DNA of 64,000 bases from JADJEK01 sp052034255 (GTDB lineage Bacteria > Planctomycetota > B15-G4 > JADJEK01), in the NCBI GenBank assembly GCA_052034255.1, contig JBPOIU010000063.1:1-64000 (forward strand). The letters are read 5' to 3'. A program made the position numbers and the translations under genes. The notes beneath the pieces are model-generated. The model had not been told where the DNA came from, made no database searches, and saw only the letters and a list, made by a program, of their open reading frames with translations. Numbering within the stretch: position 1 is the stretch's first letter; each line of letters starts with the position of its first letter. Shown piece by piece: positions 42,299 through 50,700 of the stretch.

Positions 42299-42849
42299 GG
42301 CGCCGACGGACCCGTCGGCGGTGCCGAGGACGGATCGATCGACGGCGCCGACGGATCGCGACGCCGGTTGTAGAAGTCGTCCGACGGCCGGCCGACTTTC
42401 AGCACGGCTTGGATCTTGCCGAACAGCACCTCCGCGCGTTCGACGTCGTCGCGACCTTCCTCCCAGCCTTCCTGGTTCTCCTGCTCTCCCGCGAGCAATC
42501 CCAGACGTTCCTTCACTTGACGTCGGACGCGCAGGCGCAACTCGACGCCGTCCTCGGTCGCGCTGAGGTTCACCACGACCTGCTCGCGCTGCAGCAAACG
42601 AGTCTGCGGCGAGATCGAACCGTGATCCCATGCCGTCTCGATGACTCCGTTCTGCCGATCGCTGCGGACGATCTCGTAGTCGCGGTCGATCTGCGCCTCG
42701 GCGACCACGAAGACGTCGTCGAACGTCAGGTCCGGATACACGTCGGCCTGCCAGATCGGCGCGCCGGCCATCCCCATCAAGGCGAACATCGTGCAGCCCG
42801 CGAGGGACAACGACGACAGGGCCAGAGCAGCGAGGACGAATCGGCGCAT
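42295..42849 (-). CDS. Lipoprotein of unknown function
   Basis: This 184-residue protein has a signal peptide (residues 1-18) and a lipobox LAGC. A soluble domain follows, with an alternating beta/charged pattern at about 30-110 (FDDVFVVAEAQIDRDYEIV, then VELRLRVRRQVKERL) and a Pro/Ser-rich tail at 165-184. The layout resembles DUF-type lipoproteins with a single alpha/beta domain. I cannot name the family. ATG at 42849 is chosen because it places the signal peptide correctly; an earlier in-frame start adds a non-signal stretch. Its stop overlaps the acyl-CoA ligase start. A TANNNT box (TAGGAT, 42883-42878) lies 29 nt upstream. Confidence 0.7.
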   Translation of the reverse strand: MRRFVLAALALSSLSLAGCTMFALMGMAGAPIWQADVYPDLTFDDVFVVAEAQIDRDYEIVRSDRQNGVIETAWDHGSISPQTRLLQREQVVVNLSATEDGVELRLRVRRQVKERLGLLAGEQENQEGWEEGRDDVERAEVLFGKIQAVLKVGRPSDDFYNRRRDPSAPSIDPSSAPPTGPSAP

Positions 42850-43002
42850 TGCGGCACTCCGCGAAAGAAGGCGCGCGATCCTAACAGCGCCCGTGGCGCA
42901 GTGGTGAACCGTCACCTCGCCACGCTCGATGCAACGCGACGGGGCCGACCGCGCGTGGCGATCGACCCCGTCGTTCGCGTCGCCGTCAGCGACGAACCGC
43001 GC

Positions 43003-43611
43003 TCACCACTTCTTCCACCACGGCTTGTTCGGGTCGTTGCCCACTTGGCCCGCGCCACCCGGCGGGTTGTGGCTCGCCATGCCCTGGATCTTCACGGTGG
43101 ACGGCGGGATCGACGAGCCGCAGGCCTTCACGCCCTTCAGCTTCGCGAATTCCTCCGGTGTGATCGACGGACCGGAGCGCGCGCAATGCGCGTCGAACGC
43201 GGCCGTCAGCTCGGCGGCGACGCGACCCGCATCCTTGCCTTCGATGTCGGTGCGCTGCATCACCTTGACCGGCTTGCCGTCCTTCAACACCGCGATGAAC
43301 GGCGACGACGGCGGGAAGTCCTTCAGGTGCGCGCGAATGCGATTGACGGCCGACTTGTCCTGGCCGGCGAACGACGTCAGCAGTTGATCCGGGATCTTCG
43401 TGTGCTGCAGCGCCATCGTCACGCCCGGGCGCGCGCCGCCAGCGGCGCAACCGCAGACCGAGTTGATGATGACGACGGCCGTACCCGGCTTCGCGAACGC
43501 CTGGTCGACCGCCTCCGCGGACCGCATTTCCGAGAAGCCGACCGCCGTCAGCTCCTCGCGCATCGGCTTCACCGCATCTTCGTCGTAGTTCGGGATGTCT
43601 TGGGGATTCAC
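43003..43611 (-). CDS. Bacilliredoxin (BrxA/BrxB, YphP/YqiW family)
   Basis: This 202-residue protein has the family core: NPQDIPNYDEDAVKPMREEL at the N-terminus and the active motif Cys53-Gly-Cys55 in NSVCGCAAGGARPG. Family members remove bacillithiol from mixed disulphides on proteins. The usual length is about 145; here a C-terminal extension of roughly 50 residues holds KACGSSIPPSTVKIQ and ends in a Trp/Lys-rich tail. The GTG start has GGAGG upstream. The gene is divergent from ytxJ, which fits a shared thiol-redox role. Confidence 0.88.
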   Translation of the reverse strand: MNPQDIPNYDEDAVKPMREELTAVGFSEMRSAEAVDQAFAKPGTAVVIINSVCGCAAGGARPGVTMALQHTKIPDQLLTSFAGQDKSAVNRIRAHLKDFPPSSPFIAVLKDGKPVKVMQRTDIEGKDAGRVAAELTAAFDAHCARSGPSITPEEFAKLKGVKACGSSIPPSTVKIQGMASHNPPGGAGQVGNDPNKPWWKKW

Positions 43612-43643
43612 GTGCGCTCCTCCGTCGCGCAGATTCCGCGCGG

Positions 43644-43675
43644 TTCAAGTCGGGAAAGAAAGGCGCTACTTATAG
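43644..43675. promoter_or_regulatory. Divergent promoter region between bacilliredoxin and ytxJ
   Basis: On the plus strand TTCAAG (43644-43649) and TACTTA (43667-43672) are 17 bp apart and serve ytxJ. The same AT-rich spot gives TATAAG (43674-43669) on the minus strand as a possible -10 for the bacilliredoxin gene, without a good -35. Overlapping -10 regions suggest the two genes compete or are co-regulated. Confidence 0.35.
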
Positions 43676-43709
43676 CGCGCGTTCGCCAGCGCGCGACGCG
43701 GAGGTTTCG

Positions 43710-44072
43710 ATGAGCAAGCAAGGTCCTAGCACTCCCCCGATGCTCGCGACGACGGCCGATCTGGATGCCGCCTTGGCGGCCCCCGGCCCGTTCCTGTTGT
43801 TCAAGCACTCGACCACCTGCCCGATCAGTGCGGCGGCGTACGACGAGTACTTGGCCTTCCGGGAACGCGACCCCGCGTTGCGCACGGCCGTGGTGCGGGT
43901 CATCGAGGAACGGCCGGTGTCGAACCACGCGACGGCCGTGCTCGGCATCCGCCACGAGAGCCCGCAGGCTCTGTTGACGGTGAACGGCGCCGTGGTTTGG
44001 AACGCCTCGCACCGAGCGATCACGACCGACGCGTTGGCGCGGGCGGCGACCGCCGCGCGCGGCAAAGGCTGA
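43710..44072 (+). CDS. ytxJ: YtxJ-family monothiol bacilliredoxin-like protein
   Basis: This 120-residue thioredoxin-fold protein has the family motif FKHSTTCPIS (Cys37) near the N-terminus. SPQALLTVNGAVVWNASH (about 83-100) contains the cis-Pro/Gly strand. YtxJ proteins are tied to bacillithiol, working as monothiol bacilliredoxins. The divergent neighbour is a bacilliredoxin of another family, so together they form a thiol-redox pair. A GGAGG ribosome-binding site precedes the ATG. No bshA, bshB or bshC gene for bacillithiol synthesis is in the window. Confidence 0.88.
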   Translation: MSKQGPSTPPMLATTADLDAALAAPGPFLLFKHSTTCPISAAAYDEYLAFRERDPALRTAVVRVIEERPVSNHATAVLGIRHESPQALLTVNGAVVWNASHRAITTDALARAATAARGKG

Positions 44073-44105
44073 CTCCGGCGGAGTCGCGAACCGCTGAGCT
44101 CAGCG
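44071..44105. terminator. Short inverted repeats between convergent ytxJ and gltA
   Basis: A 6-bp stem (44071-44076 with 44080-44085, 3-base loop) is followed by a perfect 14-bp palindrome (44092-44105) that includes the gltA stop codon. Both are weak on their own; together they may end transcription in both directions. Confidence 0.35.
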
Positions 44106-45386
44106 CTTGTCCATCGGCGAGTACGCGCGCTTGGTCGCGCCGGTGTAGATCTGCCGCGGACGACCGATCTTGTTGGTCGGGTCCTTCTGCAGTTCCTGCC
44201 ACTGCGCGATCCAACCGGGCAAACGACCCATCGCGAACAGCACCGTGAACATGTCGGTCGGGATGCCGATCGCCTGGTAGATGATGCCCGAGTAGAAGTC
44301 GACGTTCGGGTAGAGCTTGCGCGTGACGAAGTACTCGTCCTTCAGCGCGACGCTCTCCAATTCCATCGCGATGTCGAGCAGACGACTCGAGCGCTTCATG
44401 CGCGACAGCACGTCCATGCAGACGGTCTTGATGATCTTCGCGCGCGGGTCGTAGTTCTTGTACACGCGGTGGCCGAAGCCCATCAGACGACGCGTGTCGT
44501 TCTTGTCCTTGCACTTCTCGAGGAAGGTCTTGCCGGAGATGCCTTCGGCCGCGATTTCCTCGAGCATCTCGATGACGGCTTGGTTGGCGCCACCGTGGCG
44601 CGGACCCCACAGAGCCGCGACGCCCGCCGAGATCGATGCGAACAGGTTCGCCAGCGAGCTACCCACCATGCGCACGGTGCTGGTCGAGCAGTTCTGCTCG
44701 TGATCGGCATGCAGGATCAGCAGCACGTCGAGCGCGCGCGCGACGGCCGGATCGACGACGTACTCGTCGCATGGCGTCGCGAACATCATGTGCAGGAAGT
44801 TCGAGCAGTAGTCGAGCCGGTTGTTCGGATAGATGAACGGCTGACCCTTGCTGTGCTTGTAGCAGTACGCGGCGATCGTCGGCATCTTCGCCAACAAGCG
44901 GATCGTCGAGATCTTCACGTGCTCCGGATTCGAGGGGTCGCTCGAGTCCTGATAGAAGGTCGACATCGCGTTCACGACCGCGGCGCAGACCGCCATCGGG
45001 TGCGCGTTCTTCGGGAACGCGTTGAAGAACGCCTTCATGTCTTCGTGCAGCATCGAGTGCATGCGGAGGTCTTGCGCGAAGCCGTCGAGCACCGACTTCG
45101 TCGGAAGCTCGCCGTTCAGCAGCAGCCAACTGACCTCGAGGAAGTTCGAGCGCTCGGCGAGCTCTTCGATCGGATACCCGCGGTAGCGCAGGATGCCGGC
45201 CTCGCCGTCGATGTACGTGATCGAGCTCTGGCAAGCCCCGCTGTTCATGTAGCCGGGGTCGTACGTGATGAGACCGGTCTCCGACCGCAGCTTGGCGAGG
45301 TCGATGCCCTTCTCGTGTTCAGTGCCTTCGATCACCGGCAGATCGATCGTCTTGCCGTTGAACGTCAGTTTCGCGACCTCGCCCAT
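44100..45386 (-). CDS. gltA: Citrate synthase
   Basis: This is the first enzyme of the citric acid cycle, condensing acetyl-CoA and oxaloacetate. The 428-residue length and the catalytic residues match the hexameric Gram-negative type: His264 (GPRHGGAN), His306 (GFGHRVYKNYDPR) and Asp363 (NVDFYSG), almost the same numbering as in E. coli GltA. The N-terminal domain of about 60 residues found in that type is present. AGGAG precedes the ATG. It converges with ytxJ and diverges from the M1 peptidase. Confidence 0.98.
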   Translation of the reverse strand: MGEVAKLTFNGKTIDLPVIEGTEHEKGIDLAKLRSETGLITYDPGYMNSGACQSSITYIDGEAGILRYRGYPIEELAERSNFLEVSWLLLNGELPTKSVLDGFAQDLRMHSMLHEDMKAFFNAFPKNAHPMAVCAAVVNAMSTFYQDSSDPSNPEHVKISTIRLLAKMPTIAAYCYKHSKGQPFIYPNNRLDYCSNFLHMMFATPCDEYVVDPAVARALDVLLILHADHEQNCSTSTVRMVGSSLANLFASISAGVAALWGPRHGGANQAVIEMLEEIAAEGISGKTFLEKCKDKNDTRRLMGFGHRVYKNYDPRAKIIKTVCMDVLSRMKRSSRLLDIAMELESVALKDEYFVTRKLYPNVDFYSGIIYQAIGIPTDMFTVLFAMGRLPGWIAQWQELQKDPTNKIGRPRQIYTGATKRAYSPMDKR

Positions 45387-45568
45387 CGCTCGCTCCTGCC
45401 GCTGCCTCGTGGCTTCCTGTTCTTCTCTTCACCGCATCATCCGCGGGTGCCGCGGAACCAGGAATGAGATACCGACATCCCTGCCGAACGCCAGCGGATT
45501 TTCGCCCGGCACGGCCGTCGCGACGAAAAACCCCGCTCTCGCGTCCCGCATCGGACGCCCGGCCTGCG

Positions 45569-45574
45569 TAGAGT
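45569..45574 (+). promoter_or_regulatory. Possible -10 box of the M1 peptidase gene
   Basis: TAGAGT lies 52 nt before the ATG at 45627. No good -35 is visible. It is the same hexamer as in the gspG and FHA-regulator promoters. The rest of the 240-bp divergent gap to gltA shows no gene. Confidence 0.3.
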
Positions 45575-45626
45575 CCGCAGTCCGCCGCCCTTGCGCCCTC
45601 CTCTTCGGTCGCCCGGAGCCTGGTTC

Positions 45627-47522
45627 ATGAGTTCGTCCGCCCGCCTCGGCCTGTTCGTCGGGATCTGTCTCGCGGCACTGTCCCCGACCGGCTGCATCTT
45701 CTCCGGGTCCGCCACCCCCACCCCCTCGGAGCTTCCGATGGAACGCGACGTCCACTCCTACGCACGGCCCGACGAATGCCGCGTCACGCACATCGCGCTC
45801 GATCTGGTCGCGGACTTCGACGCCAAGACGCTCCGCGGGACCGCCCGACTCGCGGTGACGCGAGCAGCGAACGCCGGCGAGCTGTGGCTCGACACCGACG
45901 GACTGACCATCGACGCGGTGCGCGGAGAGGACGGAAACGCGCTGCGGTTCGAACTCGCGCCGCGCGACGCGGTGCTCGGGTCGGCGTTGCGGATCGAACT
46001 CGGCGCCACCGATGCGGTGGTCATCGACTACAAGACGACGAAGGACGCGGCCGCGTTGCAATGGCTCGAACCGCGCCAGACGCAGAGCGGCAAACCGTTC
46101 CTGTTCACGCAGGGCCAGGCGATCCTGACGCGCACGTGGATCCCGTGTCAGGACACGCCAGGTGTGCGCCAGACGTACGAAGCACGCATCACGGCGCCCG
46201 CGGGCCTGCGCGCGGTGATGTCCGCCGCGCGCGTCGACGACGGCAAGCCCGCGGCGTCCGGCGGCACGACGTATTCGTTCGCGCTGGCACAACCGATTCC
46301 GTCGTACCTCATCGCGCTGGCGATCGGCGATCTGCGCTTCAAGTCCATCGGCGCACGCACCGGCGTCTGGGCCGAACCCCAAGTCGTCGACGGCGCGGCG
46401 TGGGAGCTCGAGGACACCGAGACGATGGTCGAGCTCGCGGAGCGCCTCTACGGCCCGTACCGCTGGGGCCGCTACGACGTGTTGGTGTTGCCGCCGTCGT
46501 TCCCGTTCGGCGGCATGGAGAACCCGTGCCTGACGTTCGCCACGCCGACGATCCTCGCCGGTGATCGATCGCTGGTGGCGTTGATCGCGCACGAGCTGGC
46601 GCACTCGTGGTCGGGCAACCTCGTCACGAACTCGACGTGGGCGGACCTGTGGCTGAACGAAGGCTTCACGGTGTACTTCGAGCGCCGCATCATGGAAGCG
46701 CTGTCGGGGGCGCCCTACGTCGAGATGCTTCACATGCTCGGCTGGCAGGACTTGCAGTCCGACCTCGTCGCGTTCGGCAATGGCCCGGATACGACGCTGC
46801 ACATCGACGTATCCGGTCGCAACCCCGACGACGCGTTCTCGAACGTGCCGTACGAGAAGGGCGAGCTGTTGCTCGTCACGATCGAGCGCGATGTCGGCCG
46901 CGAGCGCTTCGACGCGTTCCTGGCCGACTACTTCGAGCGCTACGCGTTCCAGCCGATGTCGGCGGCGAGGTTCGAAGCCCACTTGCGCGCGACCCTGTTC
47001 GCGAACGACCCCGGCGCGTTCGAACGCTTGAAGCTGCGCGAGTGGATCCACGGCGTCGGTCTGCCGGCGAACGCCGTCGAACCGCGATCGTCCGAGTTCG
47101 TGCGCGTCGATCGCTTGCGCGAATCGTTCGAGCGCGGCGCTGCCGTTTCGACGCTCGACGTGACGGGATTCACGACGCACCACTGGCTGCACTTGCTGCG
47201 CAAGCTCGCCGCCGGAACCTCGCACGCGAGGCTCGCCGAACTCGACGCACGCTTCGGGTTGACCAAGACCGGCAACAGCGAGATCGCGTTCGAGTGGCTG
47301 CGCATCGCCATTCGTGAGCGCTACGAACCCGCGTTCGGCGCGCTCGAGGATTTCCTGGTGCGCCAGGGTCGGCGCAAGTTCCTGAAGCCGCTGTACGAGG
47401 ACCTCGTGAAGACGCCGTGGGGCAAGGCTCTGGCCCGGAGGATCTACGACCGCGCACGCCCGGGCTACCACCCCGTGTCCGCGAACACGATCGACGGCAT
47501 CCTGGCGAAGGCCGGCGCATGA
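45627..47522 (+). CDS. M1-family metallopeptidase lipoprotein (leukotriene A4 hydrolase-like)
   Basis: This 631-residue lipoprotein has a signal peptide and the lipobox PTGC (Cys about residue 23). The N-terminal beta-saddle domain covers about 40-230. The catalytic thermolysin-like domain contains GGMENP (about 295, exopeptidase motif), the zinc motif His322-Glu323-x-x-His326 and third ligand Glu345 in WLNEGFT, exactly 18 residues on. A helical C-terminal domain of the leukotriene A4 hydrolase type follows (about 490-625). It probably trims peptides at the cell envelope. Its stop overlaps the next gene (ATGA). Confidence 0.93.
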   Translation: MSSSARLGLFVGICLAALSPTGCIFSGSATPTPSELPMERDVHSYARPDECRVTHIALDLVADFDAKTLRGTARLAVTRAANAGELWLDTDGLTIDAVRGEDGNALRFELAPRDAVLGSALRIELGATDAVVIDYKTTKDAAALQWLEPRQTQSGKPFLFTQGQAILTRTWIPCQDTPGVRQTYEARITAPAGLRAVMSAARVDDGKPAASGGTTYSFALAQPIPSYLIALAIGDLRFKSIGARTGVWAEPQVVDGAAWELEDTETMVELAERLYGPYRWGRYDVLVLPPSFPFGGMENPCLTFATPTILAGDRSLVALIAHELAHSWSGNLVTNSTWADLWLNEGFTVYFERRIMEALSGAPYVEMLHMLGWQDLQSDLVAFGNGPDTTLHIDVSGRNPDDAFSNVPYEKGELLLVTIERDVGRERFDAFLADYFERYAFQPMSAARFEAHLRATLFANDPGAFERLKLREWIHGVGLPANAVEPRSSEFVRVDRLRESFERGAAVSTLDVTGFTTHHWLHLLRKLAAGTSHARLAELDARFGLTKTGNSEIAFEWLRIAIRERYEPAFGALEDFLVRQGRRKFLKPLYEDLVKTPWGKALARRIYDRARPGYHPVSANTIDGILAKAGA

Positions 47523-49033
47523 CGATCCTCGACCGTCTCCACCGCTCGTGCTCGCGGTTCGCGCAGAAAACGGCGCTGTCGTTCGACGAGCGCCATCCGA
47601 CGTTCGCGGATCTCGACGGCGGTTCCAACGCCGCGGCTCGCGTGTTGTCGGCGTTCTCGGTGAAGCGCGGTGATCGCGTCGCTCTCTACGCGTCGAATTC
47701 GCTCGAGTTCGTGCTGACCTACCTCGGCACGCTGAAGCTCGGCGCGATCGCGTTGCCGATCAACCCCGCGTACCGCGATGCCGAACTCGCGCACATCCTG
47801 AACGACGCGACGCCGCGGCTCGTCGTGGCCGATCGCGATGGGCTGGCGCGCGTCGACGCCGTCGCTCCCGCGTCGGTGGCGGCTCTGCTCGAGATCGAGC
47901 GCGGCGACGCGCCGCGCCCGCACGCGACGCGCCCCATCCATGCCCTGATGCCCGCGCTGCGCAAGACGAGCATGGGTCCTCTCGACGTCGGCGTCGAACG
48001 CGCGGACGACGCGCTGTTGATCTACACCTCCGGCACGACCGGCAAGCCGAAGGGCGCCGTGCTGACGCACGCCAACCTGATCGACAATGCGCTGGCGTTG
48101 ATCGACGCATTCGGTTGGACCGAGAACGACCGCCTGGTCCACGCCCTGCCCCTGTTCCACGTCCACGGCTTGTGCGTGGCGCTGCACGGCGCACTGGTGA
48201 CCGGCAGTGAAGTCCTGCTCGAGCCGCGCTTCGACGCGCCGCGCATCCTCGAGCATCTCGCGCGCTTCAAGGCCACGCTGTTCATGGGCGTGCCGACGAT
48301 GTTCTCGCGATTGGCCGACGCGACCGCGCCGATCCGACTGCCCGAACTGCGCCTCGCGATCTGCGGTTCGGCGCCGCTTTCCGACGCGATCGCGGCCCGC
48401 TTCCAGCAACGGTTCGGCGTCGAGCCGCTGCAGCGCTACGGCATGACGGAAACGCTGATCACGTTCTCGCAACGGCACGATCTCCCACGCGCACGCGGAC
48501 ATGTCGGCACACCCGTCGCCGGCATCGAAGCGCGCATCGTCGATCCGACCGGAGCCTGCGTGGCCGACGGCGAGATCGGGGAACTGCAGGTCCGCGGGAA
48601 TTCCGTGGGCCGCGGCTACTGGAACGACGTCGCGGCCACGCAGGCGGCACGCGTCGACGGCTGGTTCAAGACCGGCGATCTCGCGCGCAAGGACCCGGCG
48701 ACCGGCGAGACCGCGTTGGTCGGACGCGCACGAGAATTGGTGATCAGCGGCGGCTTGAACGTCTATCCCGCCGAAGTCGAGCAGGCGATCGCGCACCACT
48801 GCGACGTCGTCGAGGCCGCGGTGTTCGGCGTGCCGGACGCGGACTTCGGCGAGATCGTCGCCGCGGCCGTCGTGCTGCGCGAGGGTTCGTCGACGACGGG
48901 CGCTGTGCTCGATGCGTTCCTGGCCGAGCGCATCGCCGCATTCAAGAAGCCGAAGGTCTGGCGCATCGTGCAGGCGTTGCCGAAGAACGCGATGGGCAAG
49001 GTCCGCAAGGACGTGCTGCGCGAGCACGCCTGA
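47519..49033 (+). CDS. AMP-forming acyl-CoA synthetase (malonyl-CoA synthetase-like)
   Basis: This 504-residue ligase has the P-loop motif LIYTSGTTGKPKGAV near residue 165. The segment ALPLFHVHGLCVALHGAL (about 205-222) is typical of the malonyl-CoA synthetase (MatB)/long-chain ligase branch. RYGMTETL is near 310, GWFKTGDLARKD near 380, and LVISGGLNVYPAEVE near 408. The catalytic lysine lies in LPKNAMGKVRKD at the end. The His-Gly-Leu segment favours MatB, but the substrate is not proven. It is translationally coupled to the peptidase and ends at a strong hairpin. Confidence 0.88.
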   Translation: MTILDRLHRSCSRFAQKTALSFDERHPTFADLDGGSNAAARVLSAFSVKRGDRVALYASNSLEFVLTYLGTLKLGAIALPINPAYRDAELAHILNDATPRLVVADRDGLARVDAVAPASVAALLEIERGDAPRPHATRPIHALMPALRKTSMGPLDVGVERADDALLIYTSGTTGKPKGAVLTHANLIDNALALIDAFGWTENDRLVHALPLFHVHGLCVALHGALVTGSEVLLEPRFDAPRILEHLARFKATLFMGVPTMFSRLADATAPIRLPELRLAICGSAPLSDAIAARFQQRFGVEPLQRYGMTETLITFSQRHDLPRARGHVGTPVAGIEARIVDPTGACVADGEIGELQVRGNSVGRGYWNDVAATQAARVDGWFKTGDLARKDPATGETALVGRARELVISGGLNVYPAEVEQAIAHHCDVVEAAVFGVPDADFGEIVAAAVVLREGSSTTGAVLDAFLAERIAAFKKPKVWRIVQALPKNAMGKVRKDVLREHA

Positions 49034-49034
49034 G

Positions 49035-49085
49035 CGACTACGTCCGAGAGTCGTCGCGTCCAGCGACGATTCTCGGACGTAGTCG
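49035..49085. terminator. Very long 23-bp inverted repeat after the acyl-CoA ligase gene
   Basis: Positions 49035-49057 pair with 49063-49085 over 23 bp with a single G-U pair and a 5-base loop, starting one base after the ligase stop codon. It is the strongest hairpin in the window. It most likely ends transcription or stabilises the 3' end. No T-run follows. Confidence 0.7.
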
Positions 49086-49176
49086 ATCCCGCATCAGGTG
49101 TCCGAGGCGACGGCAGTCGCCGCCCCGTTCAACAGGCACTGCTGTACGGCGTTGAATGACGCGAACGACCTGTGGA

Positions 49177-49223
49177 GACGGCGGTCAAGAAGTCGGTCGC
49201 CTCGCGACCGGGGCGCCGCCGTC
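49177..49223. other. Two-stem structured element of unknown role
   Basis: An outer perfect 8-bp stem (49177-49184 with 49216-49223) encloses an inner perfect 7-bp stem (CGGTCGC and GCGACCG around 49194-49210, 3-base loop). It lies between two other hairpins in a gene-free gap. It could be part of a small RNA or simply 3' end structure. Confidence 0.4.
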
Positions 49224-49247
49224 GGCACCTTGTGCGTTCGGCTGTGG

Positions 49248-49274
49248 ATCAATCCCTCGAAGCGAGGGGTTGAT
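49248..49274 (-). terminator. 12-bp hairpin downstream of der
   Basis: Positions 49248-49259 pair with 49263-49274 (one wobble pair, 3-base loop), 40 nt after the der stop codon on the minus strand. It probably ends the queE-der transcript. Confidence 0.5.
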
Positions 49275-49314
49275 TCACGGCGTCTGAGCCGGCCGCTCAC
49301 GATCCGCAGCACGC

Positions 49315-50700
49315 TCACGGACTGCGGCGGTTCGGCTTGCCCTTCTCCGTGCGACGGCGCTCCTTGAAGAACACGCGCAGTGGCACTTCGCCGAACGGGA
49401 AGCACTGGCGCATGCGATTCGCCATGTAGCGCGCGTACTCGTCGCCGAACAGCTTGCCTTCGTTGACGAACACGACGAACGTCGGCGGCCGTACGCCGGT
49501 CTGCGTCGCGTAGTACATCTTCGGGAACTTGCCGCGCCCCACGCGCGGGACTTGCCGCGATTCGGACTGTTCGATGACGCGGTTCAGCTCGCCGGTCCCG
49601 ACGCGGTAGCTCGACTGGACGTAGAGGTCGATCGCGGTCTTCAGCGCCGCATCGACGTTGAACTTCGTCAACGCGGACATGAAGCACACCGGCGCGAACG
49701 CCAACGCGTGCAACTGCTGGTGCACGTACGGCTCGTACTCGTCCGGGGTCTTGCCGGCCTGCTGCGCGAGGTCCCACTTCGTGATGCAGAGCACGACGGG
49801 GCGCGCCGAGTCCGCGACCGTGCGGGCAATCGCCTTGTCGATCTGCGAGATCTCGCGAGTCGCGTCGATCAGGAACAGGACCACGTCGCACCGTCGGATC
49901 GATTCCTCGGCGCGCCCTTGGCTGTAGAAGTCGGGCGTGCCGTCGACCGCACGGTGCTTGCGGATACCGGCGGTATCGACCGCGATGAACTTGCGCCCAT
50001 GCCACTCGAACGGCGCGTCGATCGAATCCCGCGTCGTTCCGGCCAGCGGCGACACGATCACGCGTTCGCTACCGACCAGCAGGTTCATCAGCGTCGACTT
50101 GCCGGAGTTCACCTTGCCGACGATCGCGATCCGGATGGGCCGATTCGGATCGTCCACGACGGCTTCGCCGTCGGCCGGGTCCTCGGGCTCTTCACCCGCG
50201 TCTTCCGGCATGCGCTCGAGGATCGTCTCCACCAACTCCTCGACGCCGTAGCGTTCACGCGCCGACACCGCGATCGGCGCGCCGAAGCCGAGGCGCATGA
50301 AGTCCGCGGACGCGCGTTCTTGTTGCACGCCATCGCACTTGTTCGCGACCAGCACGACCGGTTTGTCGAGGTGGCGCAAGCGTCGCGCGATCTCCGCGTC
50401 GGCGGGCAGACAACCGTCGCCGGCATCGACCACCAGCACGATCAAGTCGGCATCTTGCAATGCGTATTGGATCTGGCGCTCGATCTCGTCCTTCAACAGG
50501 GCGTTGTCGAACTGACCGATGCCACCCGTATCCATCAGGAAGAACGAACCGCCAGGGCGCTCCACGCGCGCTTCGACGCGATCCCGCGTGACGCCAGCGG
50601 TCGGATCGACGATCGCGACCCGCCGGCGGAGCACCGCATTGAACAACGACGACTTGCCGACGTTGGGTCGGCCGCAGATCACGACGCGGAATGGGTTCAC
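49315..50700 (-). CDS. der: Ribosome biogenesis GTPase Der (EngA)
   Basis: This 461-residue protein has two tandem GTPase domains needed for 50S assembly. The first has GRPNVGKSS (about 10-18), DTGG and NKCD. The second has GKVNSGKST (about 195), DTAG and TKWD. A KH-like C-terminal domain (RPPTFVVFVNEGKLF, RYMANRMR) ends the protein. The P-loop of the second domain departs slightly from the usual GRPNVGKS but keeps the GxxxxGK[ST] core. The start is GTG at 50700, overlapping the queE stop (GTGA); longer frames lack homology. Confidence 0.97.
   Translation of the reverse strand: MNPFRVVICGRPNVGKSSLFNAVLRRRVAIVDPTAGVTRDRVEARVERPGGSFFLMDTGGIGQFDNALLKDEIERQIQYALQDADLIVLVVDAGDGCLPADAEIARRLRHLDKPVVLVANKCDGVQQERASADFMRLGFGAPIAVSARERYGVEELVETILERMPEDAGEEPEDPADGEAVVDDPNRPIRIAIVGKVNSGKSTLMNLLVGSERVIVSPLAGTTRDSIDAPFEWHGRKFIAVDTAGIRKHRAVDGTPDFYSQGRAEESIRRCDVVLFLIDATREISQIDKAIARTVADSARPVVLCITKWDLAQQAGKTPDEYEPYVHQQLHALAFAPVCFMSALTKFNVDAALKTAIDLYVQSSYRVGTGELNRVIEQSESRQVPRVGRGKFPKMYYATQTGVRPPTFVVFVNEGKLFGDEYARYMANRMRQCFPFGEVPLRVFFKERRRTEKGKPNRRSP

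Larger units (their letters stand above)
49034..49314. other. 281-bp gene-free stretch with several hairpins
   Basis: Between the convergent acyl-CoA ligase and der genes I see no coding region I trust. It holds three stem-loops, listed separately (49035-49085, 49177-49223, 49248-49274). Short frames are open on both strands but resemble no family. Confidence 0.5.

Noticed and set aside
49094..49367. Possible small gene or transposase remnant in the gap before der
   Set aside because: Frames on both strands are short, Arg/Pro-rich and resemble no family. The gap is better explained by hairpins.
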